From NCBI GenBank assembly GCA_002914805.1, contig JXTB01000002.1:3529867-3593866 (forward strand): DNA of 64,000 nt, given 5' to 3'. The DNA is from Parasponia andersonii. Lineage: Eukaryota > Streptophyta > Magnoliopsida > Rosales > Cannabaceae. The translations under genes and the position numbers were made by a program. Positions 25,188-36,794 of the stretch are shown piece after piece (the stretch's first letter is position 1; each line of letters opens with the position of its first letter). The notes beneath the pieces were generated by a model that saw nothing but the letters and a program-made list of their open reading frames with translations, was not told the DNA's origin and did not search any database.

Positions 25188-25686
25188 TGTTGGGTTATAC
25201 TTATGTAACCCTATTGTGGGCCATGAGATTTTATAGCAATTATATAATATTAGGATTGTCTAATTAAGTAGGACAATTAAGTGATCTGATTATGGGCTTA
25301 GGAAATTACCTATTAAGTATGGACTGTGTAATGTGTGATTACTTAATTCTAGTCCAATAAAGATTGATGGGGTCTTTATTAGATGCTTGTATAAAGACAT
25401 AACTATTAGGATTTTGGTCTCCAAGTCAAATAGAACGTGTGCTATTCTCCTCTGCCTTCATCAACAGAGAGAGGAGCCATTGAGCATACATAAAGTATTC
25501 TGACTGTGGAAGACCTTATTCCTTTAGGCTCTAATTAATTGATCGTTTCAGCTTATATGATCACAATCTTTGCTGTAGAAGACAATGGATTTAGGTTAGT
25601 CACAAGTTTTCTATAAACAAATCTTTTCCTGACAATTTGACATGATAGATTGTAGGATTATAACAATCCATTATGCATATCTAACA
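25188..25686 (+). repeat. 3' LTR of the outer Copia
   Basis: It begins TGTTGGGTTATACTTATG after a short purine-rich stretch (GGAAGAT) and ends CATATCTAACA, directly followed by the target duplicate ACTTC. It matches the 5' LTR over its full length. Confidence 0.9.
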
Positions 25687-25877
25687 ACTTCTACTCTCAA
25701 TCTATCTATTATTTAAACATGAGACTCTACTTGTAGGTTCTCTATATCTAACAACTTCTACTCTCAATCTATCTATTATGTAAACATGAGACTCTACTTG
25801 TAGGTTCTCTATATCTAACAACTTCTACTCTCAATCTATCTATTATGTAAACATGAGACTCTACTTGTAGGTTCTCT
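25677..25877. repeat. 67-bp tandem triplication across the LTR/host junction
   Basis: Three units of 67 bases start at 25677, 25744 and 25811. Each opens ATATCTAACAACTTCTACTC, so each carries the last ten LTR bases, the target duplicate and 52 host bases. Units two and three look identical; unit one differs at one base. The expansion must postdate integration. Confidence 0.95.
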
Positions 25878-26494
25878 GTAATTGGGGAATGTTCAGAAAA
25901 TAAGGGAGACTATGCCATTTCCAAAATTCTCCTCACTAAATTTACCTTTATTTGAAAAAGGTCTGATATTTTAATTTGCTTCTTTTTTCGATTTTGGCGT
26001 CTGAACAGTTATATTCCTGAAAATAAGAAGCCACATTTTCCGCTAGAGCTCACTCTACTCTGTATCTCTCTCTTCTATCTCCCAAAGGGAATTTCCACAC
26101 TTACTATTCAGTACAATTAAAAAAATAATAACAATAATAACAACGATATTAAAAGACCTCATTTTCATTAATGCTCACTCTATTCTCTCTGTCCCTTCTG
26201 TCTCAGAAAATTTTTTCCTACTCTTTACTCTTTAGTACAATGAAATATCGAATCCAAAATTTTTTCCAAGCACTTAAAAAAATGCTTAGCATCTTTTAGA
26301 CAAAAATACGTGAAATAACACGAAACCCATGTCTAGTAGTACAACAATTCAGACTCAATATCATAGAATAGCTCTCTCTGCAGGATAATAATTGCTTAAC
26401 TTTGTCAAAGAATTGATAAGACGAAGCATTCTTCGGATGAGACGCACTCTATTGGCCCCTTATTAATACCTCCAATAAAGGTACAAAAACAATG
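25878..26494. other. 3' flank of the PPR gene
   Basis: AT-rich sequence that should include the 3' untranslated region of the reverse-strand PPR gene. No other feature is seen, apart from a recurring phrase around CTCACTCTA-TCTCTCT at 26049 and 26174. Confidence 0.5.
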
Positions 26495-29300
26495 TTACCA
26501 TGACCTTGAAGCATGTTGAGACTTTGCCATTTCCTTCAAAACAGTAGCTACTATTGCTGCCTGCTCTAGGCATTCAGCCTTGTGCAATGCATCTAAGAGG
26601 ACAACACAAGTCTTGCTAAGAATTTTAAAACCTTTCAATCGAATTTCCTCAAAAAGCATATACGCATCCATTGCCCGATTCGTGCTGCTTAGCCCTTCTA
26701 TAATGGCACTATAGCAAGCAGAATCAGGGATTCCACCACTGGCCTTAAACCTCTCAAACAGCCGGTTAGCCTCTACTATGTTCCCGGCCTTTGCTAGTCC
26801 AGATATCATGGTGGTGTAGGTGATTGTGTTGGGCTTCAACCCAAGTTTCTGCATCTCTTGCCAATACACAAAAGCCTTGGTGAATTTTCTAACTCTACAA
26901 AATCCATTTATGAGAATACTATACGTTATTTGGTTGGGATCACAGTTCAAGTCTTTCATGGACTGAAAGCAAACAAGGGCTTCATCAATTTCTTCTGCTT
27001 TCACGAGGGCATCAAGCAAGCAATTCCATGTGTAAACATTGGGTGTCAAACCTTGCTGCATCAACTCTTCCATTATAAGATAGGCTTCGTCAACTCTACC
27101 CACCTTCCCAAACCCATCAATAAGACTACTGTAGATGACTAAATTCAACTCTATACCCTTTGACTTTGCTTCTTCAAAAAGCATGTAAGCTTCATCAAGC
27201 CTATCTATCTTGGCAAGACCATCAATGACAGAACCATAGGTAACAACGGTGGGTTGGTGACCCTTTGTCTTCATTTCCTCCAGAAGCTGGTATGCTTTGT
27301 CCACCTTGCCTGATTTGCAGAATCCATCAATAACAGTATTGTAAGCACGAGTGTCCAAAACACAGCCTTGCTCCTTCATCGCATAGAACAACTCATAAGT
27401 TTCATGTGCAAAACCAGCTTTTACAAGGCCATGGATCAGGATTGAGAAGCTCCGAACATCAGGACTGAATCCTTGAGCCTTAATTTCCTTAAACAAATCT
27501 CTACCTGTCTCTGTTTCACCAGCTTTGAAAACACAGTCCATATAGGCATTAAGAAGCATCAAATCAGGAGGACAACCCTGTCGTACCATTTCTTTGTATA
27601 TCTTGTGACCATCCTCCTTCCTGCCACACTTGAAAAAATTCCTAACGAGGGATGTATAAATAATAGCAGTTGGAATGTTACTAGTATCCAGCATCTTTTC
27701 ATAGAGCCTGTAGGCATCATCCACTCGTCCTTGTTTGCCCAGGCCATCTATAAGAGAGCAAAATGTAAACTCGTTTGGAGTGCAGACTTTATGATCCATT
27801 CCTTCAAATATAGAACAAGCTGCATCGAGTTTTTGAGCTTTGCAAAGTCGATCAATCATTATGTTTATGGTCATAACATTAGGATACAATCCAGCTTCTT
27901 TCATGGCATCCTGAACCTGCAAAGCAGCCTCAAGTTTTCCTTCCCTGCAAAGCATGTCTACCAGAATATTATAAGTTGGAAGATTGGGTACTGCATCTTT
28001 CTTCATCTCCTCAAACATCCTTAATGCTTCATCCACTCTTCCTTTTCTCCCAAGAGAGGTAAGAATACAATTATATGCAATCACACTTGGAATGCATCCC
28101 TTTTTCTTTTGCCTCTCAAGTAAGCTGTATGCTTCATCAAATTTTCCAGCCGAACTATAGCCCATGATCATGGTGTTATAAGCATATGCACAGGGCACCA
28201 TCCTGTTAAGATCCATCTGCTCAAATAACTGAACCGCTTCTTCCAGTTTGTCAGCCTTGCACAGAACTCCTATCATGCTAGTATATGTAACATCATCAGG
28301 CCTCAATCCATGTGCTTGCATTTCATGAAAGAATTTCCAGGCCATGTCTACCTTGCCAACTTTACCAAAACAGTCTATACATACATTATAAAGAACAATA
28401 TCAGCACCAAGTGAGTTGCTCTTCATCTCATCCAACAGGGAAAGCGCAGCATCAACCCTTCCCTCCTTAGCAAACACACGAATGACAGTTGTAAATAAGT
28501 GCACACTTACTTCATAACCTAGCTCCTGCATTTGATGAAAGAGAGTGAGCATGGGCTCAGCTTCATGAACTGTGGACAGTGCTCCGATCAAATTTGTATA
28601 AGCTGAGAATGCTGGGCGGAACTTAAACCTCCTCATAGTTTGTATTAGATCAAAGGCTTCTCTCAATTTATGTGACTTGACACAGCTCACAATTAACTCG
28701 ACACTAGTATAATTGGAAGGACCAATTCCTGCTACACTCATTTCTTCCAAAATCTGCTCTAGCATATCAAAATTTCTACTCGTAGCCATGACCATGAGAA
28801 GTGAATTGTATGCTTTTGGACAATGTGCTTGGTCGATTTGTCTCTCAGACCACCGAAAATAATTTACCGCTAGGTTAACATCCTTCAGCCTCCTCAAGAC
28901 TCGAATGACTGATTCTGGTCGAGGTTTCCCACAACGCTCCAACAGAGAATTCTCAAGGGAAGGTCCCCAAGAACTACTCTCCAATATATCACATATTTCA
29001 TCAACCCCCTGTCCAGTACCCTCAAATTTCATTGAACTTTCAGGGATATCATGATCCACATAGGGGGCAACTTTCCCCTTAGAATCCGAAAAATGCCCAT
29101 TTGACGAAAATAAGTACTTCTGAGAAAAATTGTAAATTTTACCCAACTTCAAATCAAAACAATGTACTATTCCTGCAACCCAGACCAAGTCATGCAGATG
29201 GTGCTTAGAATATTATATACCTAAAGATAAGGAAAGTTAAAACAACCAACTGAAAATTATGCAAGTCAAATATACCATGATTTCTTAGGAGTGTCTTCAT
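26495..29300 (-). CDS. P-class pentatricopeptide repeat protein (At3g06920-like)
   Basis: Two coding exons: a 25-base first exon 29276-29300 and a long exon 26495-29172 (900 residues in all). The long frame has no in-frame ATG until about residue 54 of the joined protein and opens at a TTG. A donor (CATG|GTATAT) after the short exon and an acceptor (GGTTGCAG|GA) restore the frame and give the N-terminus MKTLLRNHGIVHCF, which fits the remembered start of At3g06920. Residues 1-40 are basic and Ser-rich, compatible with organelle import. From about residue 95 to the end there are some twenty 35-residue PPR motifs (for example AYNTVIDGFCKSGKVDKAYQ) of P type, with no E or DYW tail. The family binds organellar RNA for processing, stability or translation; the target here is unknown. 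Its promoter faces the BTB gene. Confidence 0.93.
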
Positions 29301-29315
29301 GTATGCACGTCCAAG

Positions 29316-29947
29316 CTGATACCATCCAGGTCTATATAGAAAGTTTACTTCATAAACTGATGTACCCAAAATTCCTAAAAGACAAGAAAGTACACATATC
29401 GTATTTAGACCTATAAACACACACATAAGGGACTTTAAAAAAGGCTTNAAAAAAAAAAAGCTTCCTTAAAACATTTAAGGGTTACGCCAACATGGAATTA
29501 GAACTCCAAATCCGTACAACTTCATGTTTGCAAAGCATCCAAAATAATTTGACAGGATGTGATTGCAAATTCAATAACCTTTCCATTAACACATAAAATT
29601 ACCAAAGACACTCTTTTGAATGGCATTAACCTTGTAAGCATATCCAAAACAGTTGAAAATGGTAAAATTAAATATCAAAAAACTTAGAAATAATAACAAA
29701 TAAATAAAATTAAAGCAGAAAACAGTTGACGCCAAAGAACCCAGCTAAGACTGAAACTTATTCAAACTTCAAAGCATTGTTCAACTGGAACAACCTCAAT
29801 TAGGGTTCGAAACAAGTAATAAAAAAAGCTTCAAAAAGAAAAAGAAAATCATTAATTATTTCACCAATTCACAAGCTTTTCAACTCAAAAAAAAAATATA
29901 TATATATGTATATAATTTTGAGTAGTGTATGAGCTTAATCTACATAC
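29316..29947 (-). other. Probable 5'-UTR intron of the PPR gene
   Basis: On the reverse strand a donor CAG|GTATGTA ends an exon at 29948, and an acceptor GGTATCAG precedes 29315, 15 bases before the start codon. The sequence between is AT-rich as in plant introns. Acceptor choice is uncertain. One ambiguous base (N) lies at 29448. Confidence 0.5.
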
Positions 29948-30049
29948 CTGCAATGGCGGACCAATAAGCTTGACAGTTAGGGCTTATACCAAAACTGTCA
30001 AAGAGGACAGAAGACGAAGGAAGACGATGACAGTCGCAAACCAATGAAC

Positions 30050-30347
30050 TAAGCACAGTGAGTATCAGAGTAAAAGAAAATTAAAAAAAAAAAAAAAAAA
30101 GGGGCTTGTTAAAAATTAGAAAGTCAAAAAGACCCAAAAACATGTACTTAATTACCTTTTTGTCCCCGAAGGCTTGAAACGCACCGTTTCACACCCTTTT
30201 CTGTTTTACAGAACGAGTTTCGGAGAGTTCAGATGACGAGACAACCCATTCCGAAAGCTCTGAAAGTGAAGCAATGTCCTCGGCGATCAGAACGAAGCTT
30301 TCCTGACATTTTTTTTTATTTTTTTATTTTTTAAAAAAGAAAGAAGG
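30050..30347. promoter_or_regulatory. Short bidirectional promoter, PPR / BTB genes
   Basis: The putative leader of the reverse-strand PPR gene ends near 30050 and the BTB start codon is at 30348, leaving under 300 bases for both promoters. A poly-A tract (about 30083-30100) and a T-run (30309-30331) are present. No clear TATA box is seen on either side, as is common for broadly expressed genes. Confidence 0.5.
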
Positions 30348-33300
30348 ATGGAAGCTCACCAATATCCCAAGCCCAGTCGCTCGTACGGACCCCAGGTCAA
30401 AATGACGATTCCGCCCTCGCAGCACTCGGACAATGACCGGAGCAGCGGGGAGCTCCGGGCCCTGGATTGCAATCTCACCTCCCTCTGCGACCACATCCAA
30501 ATCGAAGGCTTCAACTCCGGCGCATTCTCCGACGTCGTCGTTCACGCCATGGGCTCCACCTACCTTCTCCACCGCCTCATTCTCTCTCGCAGCCCTTACT
30601 TCAGGTCTCTGATTTTTTTTTCCTTTTATAATTTTGCCATTTTGAGTAAAATCTTCGTAAACAATGGTGGGTTTTGGTTTTTTCAGCCAAATCTATTGTA
30701 ATTTGGGGTTTATGAGGTTGGTTTTGATCAATTTTGTTCATTTATATGAAATTTGGGATTGATTTTCGTGTGATTTAAAGTTTATGTTTATGGTTTGGTT
30801 TTGGTCAAATTTATTCATTTTTATAATTTATGGATTTATTCTGGTGAGAATGAGAGATTTTATGTTGCTGAAATGGATTTTATTATATGATCGGAGTAGT
30901 TTGGGTTTTTATGTGTATTGAATTTTGCTTTTGAAGATTCTTAATTCCGTCTTGTGTTTGATTTGAAGTTAGTGTTTGTCGTGTCTATTAATTTGTCACT
31001 CTCTGACTTGTAAATTGTTCGAGTCCTCTTCCTTTAAGAAAAAGAGGAAGAGTTCGAAACTTTTGTTTGCTTTTGTGATTGACTGTTACTGTGGGTGTTG
31101 TACAATCATTTGTTGGATTTGGGTTGGAGGAGTCACCTTTTGCAACTTCATTAGCCATGTAATGTGCCCGGCAGGAACATGCTTCACGGTCCTTGGAAAG
31201 AGGCCAGTGCTCCAACTGTGACCTTACATGTAGACGATAAGAACGTTAATGGGGAGGCAATTGCGATGGCTTTGGCATATCTGTATGGACACCACCCCAA
31301 GCTTAATGACAATAATGCATTTCGAGTTCTTGCTGCTGCTTCGTTTCTTGACCTTCAGGTTAATGTCTTTTCACATAAGCATGTTCAATGTTTGTTCATG
31401 TTGTGATCTAAGCTGTTGCGGTTTTGATAGATCTTGTTACACCCTGTTTATTTATTTATTTCTTTTTGTTTGCTTTATGATTACCTTCCATTTGGCTTAC
31501 ATTTAATTAATATTTCTTGCAGGATTTATGTGCAATATGCACAGATTTCATTATATCTGAGTTGTGGACTTCAAACTTCTTAGCTTACCAGGTTTGTGAT
31601 GCTTGTGCAGACTCTTTGTATGATGCTGACATGGTGCCCATTTACTAAATTTTTCGAGATTATACCCATGTTTCAGGTTTTTGCTGAGAGCCAAGATTAT
31701 GGTATACATGGAGAGCGTGTGAGAAACGCTTGTTGGGGTTACCTTTGTCAAAGTGGTGCCATGGAGTTGAAAGAGGTTCAAGGAGCATTAGTACATAGTT
31801 TAGCTTGCAAATTTTTCAGTTAATCATGCCATTTCTTCTCCTCTTGTTTTTGTCCTCTAGGATATGAATGGTAGTATGGTACCATAAGCGAATATAAATT
31901 TGATATGAAATAGGAGAATGTGAGGGGAGCGAATATGCATGTTTGTCTTGAAAATTTGTGACATTGATATTCATTTTCCTATTCTTTAACGTTTTACTCA
32001 TCATCATTGTATTCCTCAAATTTTATCAGGTGTTATTTAACTGATGCATATGCATTGTCTACATTTGACAATTTCCCTGCCATATGGTAGGTACTTCCAA
32101 AACTTTCCTCTCAAACCTTGCATGCTTTGCTGACATCAGATGAACTATGGGTACCTAGTGAAGAGAAACGGTAAAGGATGAAAATCTTTTTCTCATTTTT
32201 GTTGTGCACGATTTTGGTTCCTGTGAGATTTATAGGACCATGTTTTCTTTCTTGTCAAAAGGTTTGAACTGGCGCTGTATTCATTTCTCACAAAATGTGC
32301 TCACTCAAAACAAGAAAATTCTGAGCAGGAAAGCAACTCTGAGGCAGGGATGGATTCTCATTCTGATTCTTCTAGTACAAAGGAAAAGAATTTGATAGAT
32401 AGTTTCACTGATAAGAGGTTGGAATCTGAACTAGGAAGCCTGTCTTTGAAAGATGGTATGGAGGGCCGTAATTCAGCTCATAAACTTCTTGTTGAGCTTG
32501 CAGATTGTGTAGTTGACTTCCAAACTGGGGTTTCCAATTCCAGGAAACAGGTTCAACAACTTGCATACCCCCAATCAAAGTTGGAGTCAGGATACCCCTG
32601 TAACACAGGAGGCTCTTCCTTGAGCAACTCATTTTCAGATACAAATGCAATACAAACCTCTTGTTCTTATGCTGAAATGCCAGTTGGTGTAGGAGCAAGT
32701 GGAATGGGGGCCTCCGGAGTGGCCCTGGAAGGTCCGTCTGATGAGGGGTCATGCTTCCATTTGAATAACAATAGTTGGCTTGCCAGGGATGATTACTCAA
32801 GGAATTGCACATCAATGAACACTTCCAGTAATGGGCTAATGCCAAGTGATTGGGGAAGATGTGGCATGCCTCCTTTTTCTTGGGGGGGCAGGATTGTAGG
32901 CAGAAGACAGCAGAAAGGCCATGCTAATGGGAACATCGGGGTTCAGGGAGAGGAGTATGACTCCTTTGTTAATATATTTGAAGGAGGATCTCTTCTATAT
33001 TGCAACATGTCTTTTGAGGCACTTTTGAACGTGAGAAAGCAGCTCGAGGAATTAGAGTTCCCGTGCAAAGCTGTAAATGATGGTCTTTGGCTGCAGGTCT
33101 GTTAGTGACATGTTTGCCTTTTCATTTTGTGTGTCTGTTTCCATTCAAGTTATATATGCTGCTTATAACAAGGGAATTTGAACTGCCAACCCTTTCCTAT
33201 CTTGTTTACACAATTCTCAAATATGGTTTCACTAAGATATATAGTCGAAATCCATAGCCACCTATTCTGATTATAGCAATGTCCTATTTCTATGTAATTG

Positions 33301-35297
33301 TATTTTTTCTTAAAAATGGTGTTTTTGATTGTGCCTTTGATGAGTTATTTGATTTGTTTTTTGTGGTATGGCTGTGGTATAGATGCTTTTGAGTCAGAGG
33401 GTGCAAGAAATCGGTGCTGATACATGCAAAAGTTGTTGTTATGTGAGTATGCAATGTGTCTGCAGACAGCCATTTGGATTCACTCATGGGGTTGCTACTT
33501 CTGGATATTACATACAAGAGCATGATCAGAACAGTTCTCAAAGCAACATGGGAAATGTATACGTTGCTGAATCTGCTCCAGGTGAAGGGAACGGCCTCTT
33601 TAGGCCTGTGCGAGTACATGTTAGGGGGCCTATTGATGGGCTTGCAGGTATTGGGCGTGGAACTACTTTTGTGCCAGCAGCTGCTTGGCCTCCAACACGT
33701 TTCGTATTCTCCCGTGTGCCATTTGGCGTGGGCAATAGAAATTACCAGCAGTCTCTTGCCAATGATGATTCAGAGACCAGAAATGAACACAACATAGACA
33801 TTTCTGGTGATGGGTTGACAGCTTTGGTTGGGTTAAGTCAAGGAGGGAGCAACTCGACCAATATTAATGGAGAGCCAACTGAGAGAGGGTATGCCAATAT
33901 TAATGGAGAGCCAACTGAGAGAGGGTATGAGATAGATCTGCAAAACAGAATGTCTGGAAGTTCCATGACAGGGCCATCAAGTACTAGTGGTATTCCTGTG
34001 CAGATGGTACAGTCATCAGAGCATGAAATTGGAGCTGAGTGGGAGAACACAAATAGTTCCTCGATATCGTTGGATATGAAAACTCCTTTAACTCACTTCC
34101 CTCCTTTCCGCTTTGGGTATGCTTAAGTTATTTCTCTTATTTACGATTTACACCAGGCTGCAAAGGACATAGGTTATCAGGCTACATAAGAATTTTGTTT
34201 CACAAGTGATCTTAATTTTTAGCTGGATTACTTAGTGTTAGAAAACCAGTGACAAACTGTATTCCTGATCAATTGCTTTACTTTCTGTAAGAGTCATGTT
34301 CTGTGTCACAGTTACTAAAAATTGATTTTGACTGCCTAACTGTAAAACATGTGATGTCAATCATCTGCTTTCGCCAGGGTTCAATTTGAGGATGTGCATA
34401 GGCTCAGCGATGGCCAAGTCAAACACTCTCCTGATGTTTTTTACGCTGGTTCTTTCTGGAAGGTATTAGTCTCGAGTAGTTATTTTATTCATTCAAGAAT
34501 GAGCAAATGATATGGTTTTCCTATTCCTGCATCTTTTTTCTGATACAGATTTGATTTGTCTGTTTCACTGTATAGGTAAGCGTGCAGGCTTTTTACGATG
34601 AAGACCCTCAAGGGCGCCGGACACTTGGTACGGTTCTGAGCCAGAAAATAACTATGTTCGAATCATGTTTCCTTTTCGCTTTTCTTTATTTGTTTCTTCC
34701 CCTGCTATATATTAAAAGGAACCCTGTTGGTGTTTCAGGTTTATTTCTTCACCGTAGAAAGGCAGAAATTACAGATTCTCTTAGAAAGGTTAGCCCTCAC
34801 TTTGTTTTCTAAGCATGAGAAAGTTTAGAAATTCATGCTTAGAACTTCTCTGCCCGTCAAAGGAGTTGGAATTTGGATGCCACGTTTAGTGATTTGGTTA
34901 ATTAGTGTTTCACCGATCATAACTATATGTGTTCAATCTCCTGTTTCCAGGTACATATGTATGTGGATTCTCGTGAAAAGGTCACTGCTCGCTATCAGGT
35001 AGTAAACAATCTCTGATCAATTAAATCATTGAGTGAAAAAAATGCAAAAAAAAAAGGACTGTCATATAACCTAAATCTTGTATTTTTTCCATCATTTGTC
35101 TGGTTTTCTTTGTGGTATAGTTGATTTGTCCGTCAAAGAGAGAAGTTATGGTGTTCGGAAGTTTCAAGCAAGCAGGCACTCTTCTACCTAAAGCTCCTAA
35201 GGGATGGGGCTGGAGAACAGCGCTGTTGTTTGATGAGCTACCTGACCTTCTCCAAAAAGGGGCCTTGAGAATAGCTGCTGTTGTGCAGCTTGTGTGA
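30348..35297 (+). CDS. BTB/POZ domain protein, long form
   Basis: Twelve coding exons: 30348-30604, 31175-31358, 31523-31591, 31677-31775, 32091-32170, 32262-33096, 33383-34116, 34378-34462, 34576-34627, 34739-34788, 34951-34998, 35121-35297 (889 residues). A BTB/POZ domain spans about residues 50-165 (SDVVVHAMGSTYLLHRLILS, then SPYFRNMLHGPWKEA). A BACK-like helical part follows to about 245 (RNACWGYLCQSGAMEL, ELWVPSEEKRFELALYSFL). The middle is Ser/Asn/Gly-rich and probably disordered. The C-terminal 120 residues are again ordered, with VQFEDVHRLSDGQVKHSP and FLHRRKAEITDSL. BTB proteins often serve as substrate adaptors for CUL3 ubiquitin ligases; that role here is inference. The layout recalls germ-cell-less-like proteins, but I cannot name the ortholog. 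All phases close. Confidence 0.9.
33860..33931 (+). repeat. In-frame 36-bp tandem duplication in the BTB gene
   Basis: Units 33860-33895 and 33896-33931 differ only at their last two bases. They encode NINGEPTERGYA and NINGEPTERGYE, in the low-complexity middle of the protein, within the seventh coding exon. Confidence 0.95.
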
Positions 35298-36794
35298 CAA
35301 TAACAGGGCGTTTTTGTATTAAGAAACATAATGCTTGTAATTTTTAAGACGTAAACTATAGCTCTAAGATCTACTATCATTATAAAACAAGCAGAATGAT
35401 AACTATTTTGTTTGTTAATTTGTGCATATTTAAGCGATCGGCATGTAATGTTCTCTGTAATTACTAATTACAAATGGATGTTGGACTCCGATGGCTATTA
35501 AGTGTCTAAATATAGGGAAATTGATGTAAATAGTTGTAATTTTGACAATGATTTTTTTAGGAGTGTTTTGAAAACATATTTTTCTAGTAGTATTTTAGTG
35601 TTTTGTGATTATGCAAGATTGAAAATAAAACAATAATAATTTGTGATTATTGGTTAGTTCTGAAAAAATTATAATTTTATAATTACAAATTGTGCGATCT
35701 TTAACTTTATAATCATAAATTGTACCACTTTTTGTTACATAATTTGTGATAATATTAGAATTGTCGATTTGAAAGATTTGAAAAAATTATTTAAAATGAC
35801 ACAAATTAGTATTACCAGTTCAATTTCCCTCTAAAATATGCATTGATACTACTCCAAGTGAAATTCGGTTCGTTCTCACGTTTTAGTTTTAAATATTCAT
35901 CAATCATATATGGATTTGGCCTAACGATTGTAGCTGCAAATAACACGAATTAAATTCAAATTCAACTACATATCAAAATTGTGATTTCATTTGGACATTA
36001 TTGAGGATTCTTTCAAAGCGAAAGCAAACTTTACAGCCTCTAATCAGTAATATAACTTTACAGCCTCTAATCAGTAATATACTAACGGCCCCTAATAATA
36101 ATGATAATGAAAATATTGACAGATTTTTCTATCTAAATTTATCACTATAAATGGTATATTAAACTTTAATTTTGCTTATTTTTAGTACTTATTACCTTAC
36201 GAGTCGAAAAACATGATAACTTAAAGAAAAATCATTTATTTGATTTTTAATTTTTCACCTTTTTTTTATGAAGAATTTTAAAGAGTTACCTTAACGTCAT
36301 TTGATGCAAGATCGTATTCATAACTCAGCATCAGTCCTGGTCATTATAACGGGACACACTATGATTGATATATGGTATGGTATAGGAGATGACAATAATG
36401 ACATATCCTTATATTTCGACAGAAAAAAAGGCCTACTTTTAGTATTTCTAAACTAGAACCCCATACTTCCCCATTCCCAACCTAAAAGTCTTCGAACTCT
36501 CCTTCGTATCAGTTTCTCTCTCTTACTTTTTCAAATTGATCAATATTCTTGTGCCTTTCAGGGGTTTAATTCCTTCAAATCCAAGAATTTTTCCTAATTT
36601 TGTTTCTAGCTCTCGAATTTAGGAGAAACAGAGATTGTTTATACAAAACCCTAGAAAGTTTTGGGATCTAATTGGCTCGTTTCTCAGCCAAAAAATCCCA
36701 ATTTGGTCGAATTTTCGAGTAATGGTTCCTGCCCAACATGGTTTTTCTTAGACGGGATGCGAGTTTCTAGGGTTTTGGAGTTCTGGGTCTATCA
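35298..36794. other. Intergenic DNA between BTB and SUMO protease genes
   Basis: It contains the BTB 3' flank, AT-rich filler, a perfect 27-bp tandem duplication (36027-36080, unit AACTTTACAGCCTCTAATCA plus seven bases), and from about 36480 a CT-rich stretch likely to be the leader of the next gene. No other gene is supported. Confidence 0.6.

Larger units (their letters stand above)
10461..25686 (+). mobile_element. Old Ty1/Copia LTR retrotransposon, broken, with nested insertion
   Basis: A 15.2-kb element bounded by two related LTRs of about 0.5 kb and a perfect 5-bp target duplication (ACTTC). A primer-binding site follows the 5' LTR. The leader is interrupted by a second Copia element (11303-19970). 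Remnants of gag, protease, integrase, reverse transcriptase and RNase H lie in Copia order (integrase before RT) at about 20770-24740, followed by a 3' untranslated stretch. The reading frames are broken in many places, at least a dozen by eye, so this is a fossil. The LTRs differ at roughly one base in ten, suggesting an age of several million years. Coding direction is the + strand. Confidence 0.92.

Noticed and set aside
27473-28024. A 183-codon open frame opposite the PPR gene
   Set aside because: It is antisense to conserved PPR repeats; PPR codon use commonly leaves the opposite strand open.
26495-29188. Single-exon PPR gene starting at 29188
   Set aside because: The codon there is TTG, and a tiny upstream exon with proper splice sites gives a better start.
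29448-29448. N base as a gap with missing sequence
   Set aside because: It is a single ambiguous base next to an A-run, as is the one at 41690; no sign of lost sequence.
32350-33105. A separate 251-codon gene
   Set aside because: It is the interior of the sixth coding exon of the BTB gene, in the same frame.
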